Shown here one piece after another: positions 1 through 10,429 of a DNA stretch of 64,000 bases. Position 1 is the first letter of the stretch. Each line of letters starts with the position of its first letter. This DNA comes from Ramazzottius varieornatus (lineage: Eukaryota; Tardigrada; Eutardigrada; Parachela; Ramazzottiidae). A program made the position numbers and the translations under genes. A model generated the notes under the pieces. The model saw nothing but the letters and a program-made list of their open reading frames with translations. It was not told the origin of the DNA and made no database searches. The stretch lies in contig BDGG01000004.1 of assembly GCA_001949185.1 (NCBI GenBank), positions 1,978,278 through 2,042,277 on the forward strand, in the 5' to 3' direction.

Positions 1-1082
1 TCAATTTTTGACGTTGCTGGCGAATGTGATGCATAGTTGAAATCTTCACGTCACGATGCTCACTTTGGTTCCCCCTTATGGACCTGATGAGGCGTCTCCA
101 TGAAGACACTTGAGCTGCTGTAATTCAGGAAGCATTTGCGGGACGAGTCGATAGTCTTCTCGTCAAAAGGTCGAGACTGGCTCTTCACATGCTGCAGTAG
201 ACGATAGACGCTTACCAACAAGCAAACAATATTCCACCGACACTTTGGACACTCCACATTCATACTGTACATCTGTGACGAACGTGGCTCCTATACAATG
301 GGACGTGACACACAGTGAGTTGGTAAACATAAAAATGTCGAAACGGATTGGCGATTTTCCAATCAGCCTTGCATGCTTGGAGATCAACGATAGATGGTCG
401 GCGGATTTCCTGCCTTCAAGTCTCTGGAGACTTCGCTACTCCGCAAATGCACACGATCGGCACGAATCTCTTCTCCATCGCCGATCCCGCCTTTTCTTTT
501 TTAACAAGCACGGATGCACTGAATCGTGCGATAATCCGGCTCCCGGTACCCTCGTATGGCGTACATCCTGTGCTCAGGCTGTGTAATGACGTACAGTACC
601 GACGCGCCCTTTTTGGGTGGTCGCATTTGTAGCTCCAGCAAAAGTTCCCCATATATATGTTCATGATTTTGCATGTACGATCGAATCTCTTGACTCCAGA
701 AACAATACTCCTATCTCCCGTCATGTCATCATCGCGCCTGCGGGTCCAACCTGCTCTTGTGCCGAAAACTGATCTGCGATCGCTCCACGACCTCCGTAAG
801 CTGTAGGGTGATGGTCTAGTTGGCTGGATGTCTCGCACCGGGAATTTTGCTCGTTTTTATGCTCTTTCTAGTGGGTAATTGAACAACATGAAGTTGTTGG
901 ATATGCTCGTAGTAAGTGCATGAGCTCGAGAGACAGATCGGGACTGGTATCTCGATTTCCAGATAGAAGAATTGTAGCCCGATTGTGATCCGAGTGATTG
1001 GATACAACAAAGCCGGATCAGCCACCAGCTGTTTCATTCACTCTATCCAGGAACTCGGAAACCCCGAGTGGCGCAGTTCAAG
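1..1082. other. 5' flank of the first nicotinic receptor gene, no gene recognised
   Basis: Several open frames of 60-140 codons overlap on both strands here, but none resembles a known family or carries convincing splice structure. I see no RNA gene. The region probably holds the promoter and 5' UTR of the receptor gene that starts at 1083, and perhaps the edge of a gene lying to the left of the window. Confidence 0.4.
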
Positions 1083-4000
1083 ATGCTGTCCTTCACCAGA
1101 AGAGACTGTGGATCATATTTGGCGCTAATAATTGTTCAACTGTGGTGGCTGCTGCAAGGTAATGAAATTCATTCTCCTCTCCTTTGTTGTTCGGTGGTGC
1201 CGAAATTCCAGCTAAAGATCTTCCTTTTGAAGTTTCAAGTTTCAATGACATGCCTTAATTGTAGTGGCTCTGTGAGCTTCGGTACTAGTGTACTCGATTG
1301 CGATGACCTTTAGTACCACAGTGAGGCAATGCCCAGCAGCTGGTGCCTTTGTGTTCAGCGGGAAGGGAACAGTTTACTCACCCAGGAAGAACCTAGCGTA
1401 TCGAATATCGTATCGATGCTGCCTTTACCACAAATGCTGATTCAAAGTGGCCCGTGCGACTGTTTACTTTGAGCATCCGTGCTTCTGCTCATTTCAAAAA
1501 TGGCCGAAAGGTTGTGTCAGCTGCTGTGTACACAACCGGCGACCGGAAAAGCCATCCTGCCCCATCAAAAAATTTATACTATACCGCTGCTCAGAAGATA
1601 CTGTCCATTGTATTAAGAAAAAGCATGTCCTAGTTTGCTAAATATGAGTTTGCGGGGCGGAAGCGCGGAGTGGTACAGGCGAGACTCTTCAGCAGCTCTT
1701 GGGATGGCCAGAGAAAATAGTAATCCATTTGCGATTGTCAGAAGTTTATCTTGTGATTTTAGAGGGTGGTCCGTTTATCGCGGTTTTCAATAGAAAGAGC
1801 TCCGTGGAGCTTACAAGTAATTGGCAAATAGTGGCCAATGGTGTAATTAAGTAATGAATCGAATCTAGTGTGGAATGAATCTCAAATAGCTGATTACCAT
1901 GTTAAACACAGCTTGTGGCATCTTTATCGATTTCTTCACAGCCCGCCAACGATAACGTTGTTTTTCCCTTGCTTATTGTGAGCGAGGATCAAACTTTCTC
2001 AAAACAAGGATATCATTCGCTCAGCTCACCGCATTTTTCACAAAACAATCTTCGGATCGACTGAGAATAATCAGCAATCAAATTTTTGCTTTTGAGTGTA
2101 AGCTTCCGTAACCAGTCAGGTCTTATATAGAGTCTTCTCGTTACTGGTATAAGTGGCAGGCATCTTTGAACTTTTAAGGTCGTCCAACAATTTCCGATTG
2201 TTTAGCTACCCTTTTCGTGTCCAAGGGGCGCATAAGGGTGCATCGGCACAGCCGGAAGTATTAGGAAAGCGATGTATAGCATCAAAAGATGACATCTTCA
2301 CATCGTATTCCAGCTACAGATTATTCTATAGACGAGTAACATCGATCGGAAGTCTCTTCTGCACGGCTGCTTTCCGGTCTTTTCAAGAGAAACCGACCCA
2401 GTCGTTCGTTTCCGGCTCCCCAACGTAATCTTATACTTGTAAAAGTTTTATAGAAGAGGCAATGAGTTTTAAGAGAAAAAATCGGAAACGTAGTTAGCAA
2501 CACGATAGACAAAGAAATCTTCTGGTCAACAAACCAGGATTTTTCGCAGGTGCCTACGCCAACACCGATGCCAAACGGCTTTACGATGACCTTCTTTCTT
2601 CGGTAAGGGTTTGAAACCTATTAAGAATTCAGCTTGCGATAAGTTTGACACCCTGCTACAGTACAACAAACTGATCCGTCCAGTTGGAAACAACACTGAA
2701 CGACTCACGGTAACCAAAATTGAAGACCTGACTATAGCTTAAATGGAAAGAGCTGACGACTGATGATCTGCTTTCCCTTGCACCAAAAGGTCAAAATGGG
2801 GCTTCGGCTATCGCAGGTAACAATTTCGAGTCTTTAATCTCCTTTGACCGTCGGTCGGTCTGTTTTTGTGATTTCACCATTTTCATCTGTTTGTAGTTGA
2901 TCGACGTGGATGAAAAGAACCAGATCATGACCGTCAACGTAAGGTTTTCAATCAAAGTAGGCCGAATTCTACATTCAGTTCTTCATCGCGGTTTCAGGTC
3001 TGGGTTCGCCAAGAATGGAACGACACAAAATTAAAGTGGAATCCGAAAGAGTATGGCGGAGTAGAGAGGCTTTATGTGCCGGTAATCAAGTCGCACCCAT
3101 GGACGAATATCACATAATTGGCTGTTGCTTTCATGACCAGCCATGAATTTCTCCCGTTGTAGAGCACCATGATATGGCTACCGGACATCGTTCTGTAAGT
3201 TCTCAGTAGTTCACCGGATGTGTGGACTGACATAGGTTGTACTTCGAATGTTTTGTCTATTTCACAGGTACAACAAGTAAGAAAGCTATAAGATTTCTGA
3301 TGTACCTGGAATGATGATCGCGAGCGCTCGGCAAGTACTGTATCGTACGAACTGTCAACGGTGTACTAAAATAGTGCCGACGGGAATTACGAAGTGACAC
3401 TGATGACTAAAGCCACCCTTCACCCCGATGGATTGGTGATATGGGAGCCGCCAGCCATCTATAAGAGTTCCTGTTCCATAAACGTCCAGTACTTTCCGTT
3501 CGACATTCAGGTACCGACTTAGTACAGTACGTTATTTGCTCCTTAGCCGAAGCTTCCGTACACCAGCTGAAATATAACATTTTTCCTCACTCTGCGGTAC
3601 CGGATTATCAAATAACGTTTATTTCTCGTTTTCAGGACTGCACGATGAAATTGTGCGTATGGGGTACTCTGGGCACCACAGTTCTTCTCTGCGGAACCCT
3701 CATTTCTTGTTGCAGTGGGTCATGGACCTATGACGGGTTCCAGGTGGACTTGAAGCACATAGACGAAGTTTCCGGCACCAACTTGATCAGAAACGGCATA
3801 GACCTGATGGAGTATTACCCAAGTGTATGAACGGCAAACTTTCTGAAACCTTTTTCTTGCAGTTTACGTATTACGTGTTATTCTGTCCTTTTAGGTAGAG
3901 TGGGAAATAATAGGCGTACCGGCCATCCGAAATGAGAAATTTTATCCCTGCTGCGCGGAACCGTATCCGGTATGAAAGGATGAACGGGCGTCGTCGTGTG

Positions 4001-5874
4001 AATGTAACCGAGTATCACTCGTTTTGCAGGACATCACGTTCAACGTCACAATAAGAAGAAAAACACTGTTTTACACTGGTAAGGAATCGTCGGTCCAGAA
4101 AGTCCTTAAACACCAGCCGGTCAGTTTCAGCAATAAAGCTGTCCGTTCTGCCATTTATTGCAGTCAATCTCATCATACCGTGCGTAGCCATCTCCTTCCT
4201 AACCGTCTTGGTTTTCTACCTGCCGAGCGCAAGCGGGGAAAAAGTAGGATTCCATGCGGGCATCAGTTCATGGAGCAAACCCGCCGAAAAATCAATTTTT
4301 GTAGGTGACTCTATGTATCTCCATTCTTCTGTCACTGACCGTGTTCTTCCTCCTTCTGGCAGAGGTGAGTGTCCTGGCAGGTTGACTTATAATAATTAGA
4401 AAGTCGTGTAAGACCAAGCGTTTTCTTCGTTTGCAGATTATTCCTCCGACCTCTCTTGTCGTGAGTACAACTCGTGTCTTTTTGCGGAAAAGACCAGTTT
4501 CCGTATCGGGAAATCTGTACAGTGCCGAGTTGTTTTCAGGTTCCTCTGATAGGGAAGTACCTATTATTCACAATGGTTCTCGTAACATTGTCCATTGTGG
4601 TCACAGTGGCCGTAAGTACTCTGATCTTTCAGGAATATCTTGCCGTCCTTCACCGTAGTAATCCGTCCTCTTTTGTAGGTCCTCAATGTCCATGTACGTC
4701 CATTTCCTTGTCTGCCATAAATATCTTTTGTAGAAGCCTTTTCTTTTACAGTTTCGGTCCCCTTCCGCCCATCGCATGGCACCGTGGTATGAAGAGCCTG
4801 AGATAATTGCTGACCGGCTGTTTTATAACAAGAACCAGTGGTCGTTTCCAGGGTTAGAAGAATATTCATCGAGATACTTCCGCGTGTTCTTTGTATGCAG
4901 CGTCCAGTGGATGACTGGCACAACAGTTCCCATCAGAATCGAGTACGCATTCGAACCTGTAATGGGGTGGAAATTCGTGAGAGCCATGGCGGGGAGGATG
5001 CCATGCATATGGGAGTGAGGAATCGCGCTCCGTCCAAAGTACGGGAAACGGGCTTTGACGCCATGAGAAACTCCAGTTCATGGCTCTCGAGGGGAAATGA
5101 TTTGAGAGACATGGACATACTGACAGTGAACAGCCAGCTGGACGCCGAACGGATAGGGCTTCGGGACAGGAAAAAGTACGCGCCTGACATCCAAAAGGCC
5201 GTGGAGGGCGTGGTCTACATCGCCGATCATATCCGGAAAGCCGAAGAACTCAACGAAGTGATGGAAGATTGGCAGTTTGTCGCGATGGTTCTTGGTAAGG
5301 TTGCCCATCTATTCGACGTCTACTGACTTTCAATCCTCTGACAAACCCTGCACAGAACCTCACGATTAACAATGAACGGAAGACCTCTCACTCATTTTGA
5401 AATCAAGTAAGAGCCTATGCTCATTTATATGAGATACTGCGTTAGTTAGCCTAGTTTCGAGAGCTGCCGTGAAAGCACGCGTTCCACTTTGGATGGACGT
5501 TTATGGTGAGGAAAGCAGAAAGCACGAAGTGAACTGTTTTACAGTAAGTAATTGGATTTTTATCCCCCTGGCAGTAGCCGAACGTGTCCTCCCTCGACGG
5601 GAGTGCAGTTGTGTTTACACTAACGGGAGCAATTCAGCATAATTCTGATGGTATAGTTGGCTGCCTCTTGAGACGCACGACTACCCAGTAGAATTGCCCG
5701 AACAAAGCAATAAAGCACTGATTTTATTGCTGACAAAGCTGTCTTTTGGATGTTGCAGATCGATTATTCCTATGGATCTTCACACTAAGCTGCGTTATTG
5801 GAACTTTGGGCATTCTGCTCGACGCGCCCATGTTGTTCGATGCGCGGGAAGCAATCGATAAAAAGAAGCTTTGA
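1083..5874 (+). CDS. Nicotinic acetylcholine receptor alpha-type subunit (21 exons)
   Basis: Ligand-gated cation channel subunit of the Cys-loop family, acting at the plasma membrane. Exons: 1083-1158, 2550-2602, 2662-2709, 2790-2816, 2897-2938, 2998-3081, 3163-3194, 3268-3276, 3375-3510, 3636-3652, 3716-3824, 3895-3969, 4030-4078, 4164-4243, 4305-4364, 4437-4460, 4540-4611, 4679-4693, 4752-4786, 4852-5294, 5759-5874. They sum to 1602 nt, 533 aa, with no internal stop. Seen: signal peptide (about residues 1-26), loop A WLPDIVLYNNADG, a Cys loop with exactly 13 residues between the cysteines, vicinal cysteines in [10 protein letters not shown] (about residue 230, which marks an alpha subunit), M1 (about 253-275), M2 preceded by GEK (cation selectivity), M3, a cytoplasmic loop of about 150 aa, and M4 near the C-terminus. 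It is convergent with its paralogue at 6211-10429. The start ATG at 1083 gives the signal peptide; intron 1 is 1.4 kb. Exons of 9, 15, 17, 24 and 27 nt are unusual. Whether it forms homomers or heteromers cannot be read from the sequence. Confidence 0.93.
3268..3276 (+). other. 9-nt microexon encoding part of agonist-binding loop A
   Basis: Exon 8 of the first nicotinic receptor is only 9 nt, with a good acceptor (ttcacag) before it and gtaaga after it. The previous exon ends in phase 2 (CT) and the next begins TGCC, so joining gives L-Y-N-N-A-D-G, the family-conserved loop A sequence. Reading through the upstream donor instead meets an in-frame TAA at once. The same 9-nt exon occurs in the paralogue at 8119-8127. 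Confidence 0.9.
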
Positions 5875-6210
5875 TTACCGTCTATATCATATCTTTAAAA
5901 ACTTTAGACAATCTGAAAACTGTTTACATGTCCTATTCGTATTCATGTTTAATACTAAACCAACCGGGAAAAAATCAAGTCTAAATAGTAATTTACGTTT
6001 GTCAGCAAATTTCGAAAATTCAAGTATGAAATTACATTCTTTGGCAAGTAAAATTGAGAAACCGGGCTTGAGTATTGAAACCAGGTAGCGAACTTTCGTG
6101 TGAACAGCAGAAGAACCACTTGGCATTCTTTCGAATCACGCGGGTAGAGAAGAGATCGAGTCTTTGGCCTGTGTGGGAGATAACGTGGGCGTGTCACCCG
6201 TGGGAACCAC
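5875..6210. other. Convergent 3' region between the two receptor genes
   Basis: AT-rich spacer of 336 bp between the two stop codons. It must carry both 3' UTRs. I see no clear AATAAA for either gene, and no coding signal. Confidence 0.5.
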
Positions 6211-9200
6211 TTACGGTACTACTGACCAGAGACGACGTACGCGGTTCGGACTTACCTCAAACAGACATTCCATGCTTTCATCGGACCCGGGTGTCACATT
6301 GTAGCAAAACTTCTTCGGAATAGCTTCCGTCGTGTCATACAAGCTAGGAGCTCGCAGAATGATCAGTAAGGTGCCCACCACGCAGGCAATGGAGAATATC
6401 CAGAGGAACAACCTGTCCAGCACCATCGCCACATACTTCCAATCTTGAACAGTCTACAGTCAAACATAGTTCATCATTGCAACGCACATTCTTTTAGACA
6501 AATTCCCCTACATTGCCAAACGCGTCGGTTTCCCGGATATGGTCAGCGATGAAGCGGATGCCGTCAATAGCTCGCTGGACATCGGTAGAGTACGCGGAAC
6601 GATGCCGAAACTCTTCATAATCCTGGTTTAGAGTGTCCATTCGTGGACTAAAAGGCTGCACATACAGCAGCTGTTGCTGTTGTTGATTCCCGAACGGCGA
6701 CTGTCGTCGAGCTGCCACTCTTGGGTCCTCGTCATGGCTGTACCGGTTGTTGACAGCATGATCTTGGTCCCGTGCACGGTGCGTCGGCCGCCTCATCAGA
6801 AGGATCCGGGGCAAAATTTGGATGAAAAGGCGGCGCACCCACTTCGGCATTCTGTGCGTTGCCGGATTCCGGAACTGAAGATGGATAGAAGAACAAGATA
6901 ATTTTATTCAAGCTACCAAACCGGAAGTAACGTCATGGATACTTACATGAACATTCAACACGGTGATTGTCACGACGATCGACAAGGTTACAAGGATCAT
7001 TGTGAACAGCAGGTATTTGCCAATCAGCGGTATCTGAAATGCAAAACATAAACTATGATCCTTCCCCATCAAAGGTGCATGTCTCTGGCTGATGTCAAGC
7101 TCACCACAAGAGAAGTTGGCGGGATGATCTGAAAGAAAAAATTAATTCAGCGCATGATAAAGTGTCGAAACTGGAGAGACAACGTACCTCGGCCAAAAGC
7201 AGGAAAAACACAGTCAGCGACAGCAAGATGGAAATACACAGCGTTACTTTTTCCCCACTGTCACTGGGCAGATAGAAGACCAATATTGTCAAAAAGCTAA
7301 TGGCGACACAGGGCGAGATCAAGTTCACTGCAAATCAAACACGGGTAATTATTAGCGAGGTCTTCACTGGGCGACTGACAGGGTCACGAGTGAAAAGATG
7401 TGTCCGAATTATTTACCTGTGAAGAAGAGAGTTTTCCTTCGGATGACAATAGTGAAGGTGATGTCTGGGTAAGGTTCCTGGCAGCATGGGTAATAGATTG
7501 TGTGCCGTCTTGCCGGAACCTATTGCGAACACTATAGTACTGTAGCCGTAAATTTTATCGAATTTGTAATATTTTGTACCTGGAGAATATCCCATTCTAT
7601 GCTCGGATAGTACTCCGAAAGATCCATGCCGATCTTGATATCGATGCTGTCGTTGATGTAACCGCGCAAAGGCTTCAGGTCCACCGCCCATCCGTCATAC
7701 GTCCAGCTTAAGCAAAACTTTCATTTGACACTGTCGATACGCCCAGTTCGTAGAGTTCTTCGCAGAGGTAAACAAGGAAAAGGGACGTGCACAAACCTGC
7801 CAAACTTCATCTTGCAGCTCTGCTGGTCCTGCAAAGACGTAAACAGTTCTGTTGCACCGGAACTCTCGATCAGAATACAGAAGGGTGTCGTAAATTAGAG
7901 TGCAACATTACATATGGAAAATATTCAACGTTGATCAGGCAGTAGCTCTTGTAGATGGCCGGTGGTTCCCATCTGACATCACCCGTGAATCGGACTTCCA
8001 CTTTCGTCATCAGCGTCACCTCGTAATTTCCATCCGCACTGTGGATTAGAGAACGTTCAGTACCGCCGGCAGTTTGGTTGCGTAAACCGAGATCTTGGGG
8101 AGGAACGCCATAACCTACTTGTTGTATCTGCAAACAACATGAACATGAACATGAACCAGATAACATGAATTTGGTGGTGATAAAGTTTTCTATGACTGGG
8201 GACTCGTATTTAGCGGTGAGAGAACTCACAGTACGATATCCGGCAGCCACATATACTCAGACGGAATGTAGAGCACGGTGATATTTCCGTATTCGGATGG
8301 ATCCCACCGAAGCTTGTAATCATTCCATTCCTGTATTAAAACTTAATCAGTTTTCCGTCGGATTCGCTCGTATGACAATTTAAGAGATCCCTTGTACCTG
8401 TCGAACCCAGACGTTGGTCGTTATCACCTGGTTGACTTCATCCTGCAATTATATGTTATCAACTGACAACCGAACTTCCGGGTCGGTGGTGACAACCGAA
8501 CTTCCGGGTCGGAGAGCCGATAAGTTTCTTGACAGCCTCTCGGCTGGAAAAACAATATAAACTATGCATGAGTCCAATTGTCCTATGCAGATTCCGTTAC
8601 ATTTCTCGAAAATGGTTCTTTTTTCTTATAATTTGGGAAGGAACTTGAGGTCCTACGTATTCGAACTTCGTAATTCTGCTTTAACGTCTCTGAGCTGCTC
8701 TTTCGTCGTTGGCTGTCCAAAGCGACGTTTTCACGCATGGAAATTAAAATTATCCGATAAAGTGAAGTGCACTTCCTGATATTGCGATGTTCGTCTTATA
8801 CACGCAATTTCCTGCAATCTTCTCCCACTCCCGAGGGGCCATCCTCATGATAACTACTCGGTCCAACAGCTGTCATCACTTTAGACAATATTGCTTAATT
8901 CCTCGAGCCACAGTAGGCGACCAGCCAAGTTGTTTGTCAGGAGTACAGCCTCTCCCGTTAGAATTCTGGCAAAATTCACTTCATTACAGCCAACAGGAAG
9001 TTAATCCTAACAGAAAATCTGAAATGAAAATTTTCACATCACTCCGTCTATATATTTTAGTCTATGTGGAAGACGACATGTGATCCAGTAATCTTTCTAA
9101 AGTGTGGATGTCTGTTGAGCCAAGGAATTTGACTGTGCAAAGTTCTTTCCGAAGTTCCATCCATAAACACAGCAATCAAAGTAATTCAATCAGCGAAGAA

Positions 9201-10429
9201 CTCATGAAGTTGCCCCATTTGTACTCGTGGGATTTTGACAGATGTCCATATTCAGAAATCAATAGTCAAAAGTTGGAACGTGATGCCTTTGGAGACATTT
9301 TGACTCTGGTTTTAGGTTAAACTAGGCTGAATACGGTCACAATTTCCATCCTCAATGTTTTGTTTGTCATGAGCGATCCAGCGCGGACCTGCTTAATGGT
9401 TGCGAAGCTAATGAAATTAAGGTCATGGTTATTACACACAGTGACGGAGTGTAGCATTATCACAGAGGGTAATGTCAGCTTGATCAGAACAAATTACGAG
9501 GCTTTCGAGAGCAAGAAGCCCCAAGAGACAAGTTAGGGGACATGGCGAAACGCATTAGAGAACGGAGTGGAAACATTAGCGAGACAGAGAGGCAATTTCT
9601 GGTTCGACTTAATTTAACAAATTCTTCGCCTCACGAGTCACGACCTCGTTGCAAGTTCGACGCTGCGCCATTGTCAAGCATAACCTAATGACTTGGTACT
9701 CAACCAGGCCGTTCGTCCAGTAAGTAATTTGCAGAGTACCCAAGTCGAGCTGACATCCTACGGAACTTCCTGGGTGAAATAATCGACAAAGGCCGCCTGG
9801 TACAATTTGCACAGCTTATTATCCAAGTAAAAACATTAATTTGAACCTGGATACTGGTTTTGTCCAAACAGAATCCGTAAGAATGGGTCGTACGCAGCCA
9901 TGCATAGCAAGGTCTTCCGTATCGATCAAGTCCTCATCAGCCATATTTACATGCGACTTTAATCAAGGTTTTCAGTTTGTTTTCTTGCGCACGAACACAT
10001 TTTCCGCCAGACTGAATTTGAGCGAAAAAATCCCCCACCCAGATGGCTCACTTCACTCTACCGGCGACATCCTAGTGCTGTCTAGCCGGATCCAACACTT
10101 ATCGGCAGTAACCGCAATGTTTAGCTTAAACCTTCAGTTGGAGACACCCGCAAATGGCCACTTCCGGCACGTAATCGGTAGGCATACTTTTCTACAGTGC
10201 TGAAAAATCACAAAGCCGGTCAGAGTTATAAACTTACCACATCAATAAGTTGCGTCAGTTTCAGGCCCAGACTGACGTTTAGCGTTCCCGTATTGCTGGG
10301 GACAGGTCTGATCAACTTATTATAATCCTTCATCAAGTCGTCATACAGTCGTTTGGCATCCGGGCTGGACCGGACATGGTGGCAACACAGGGCCACCACA
10401 CCGCCCAACCACAGAAAAATATGACGCAT
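6211..10429 (-). CDS. Nicotinic acetylcholine receptor alpha-type subunit, second paralogue (13 exons)
   Basis: Second Cys-loop cation channel subunit. Exons in transcript order: 10238-10429, 8398-8442, 8230-8330, 8119-8127, 7912-8038, 7797-7828, 7580-7706, 7417-7519, 7188-7327, 7105-7128, 6947-7033, 6512-6874, 6211-6453; total 1593 nt, 530 aa. Seen: N-terminal signal peptide, loop A LYNNADG, Cys loop with 13 intervening residues, vicinal cysteines in [11 protein letters not shown] (alpha type), M1-M3 almost identical to the neighbouring paralogue, a Gln-rich run in the M3-M4 loop, then M4. M1 and M2 share one exon here but are split in the paralogue, while the 9-nt loop A exon and the 24-nt exon for IIPPTSLV are shared. 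The C-terminal tail after M4 holds two cysteines. A strong donor (gtaagt) at 6252 means the last 14 codons may be replaced by another exon; the 3' end is the least certain part. Intron 1 is 1.8 kb. Confidence 0.92.
8119..8127 (-). other. 9-nt microexon encoding part of agonist-binding loop A (second paralogue)
   Basis: Exon 4 of the second receptor. On the minus strand it reads tttgcag, then ATACAACAA, then gtaggt. Flanking phases match the equivalent exon of the first receptor (phase 2 before, joining to TGCG after), giving L-Y-N-N-A-D-G. Confidence 0.88.
8461..8513. repeat. Direct duplication of a ~22-bp unit
   Basis: The unit tgacaaccgaacttccgggt plus cgg occurs twice back to back, separated by a few bases, inside intron 1 of the second receptor. 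Confidence 0.85.

Noticed and set aside
416-838. 140-codon minus-strand frame as a gene
   Set aside because: No domain, no consistent exon structure and overlapping frames on the other strand; it looks like chance.
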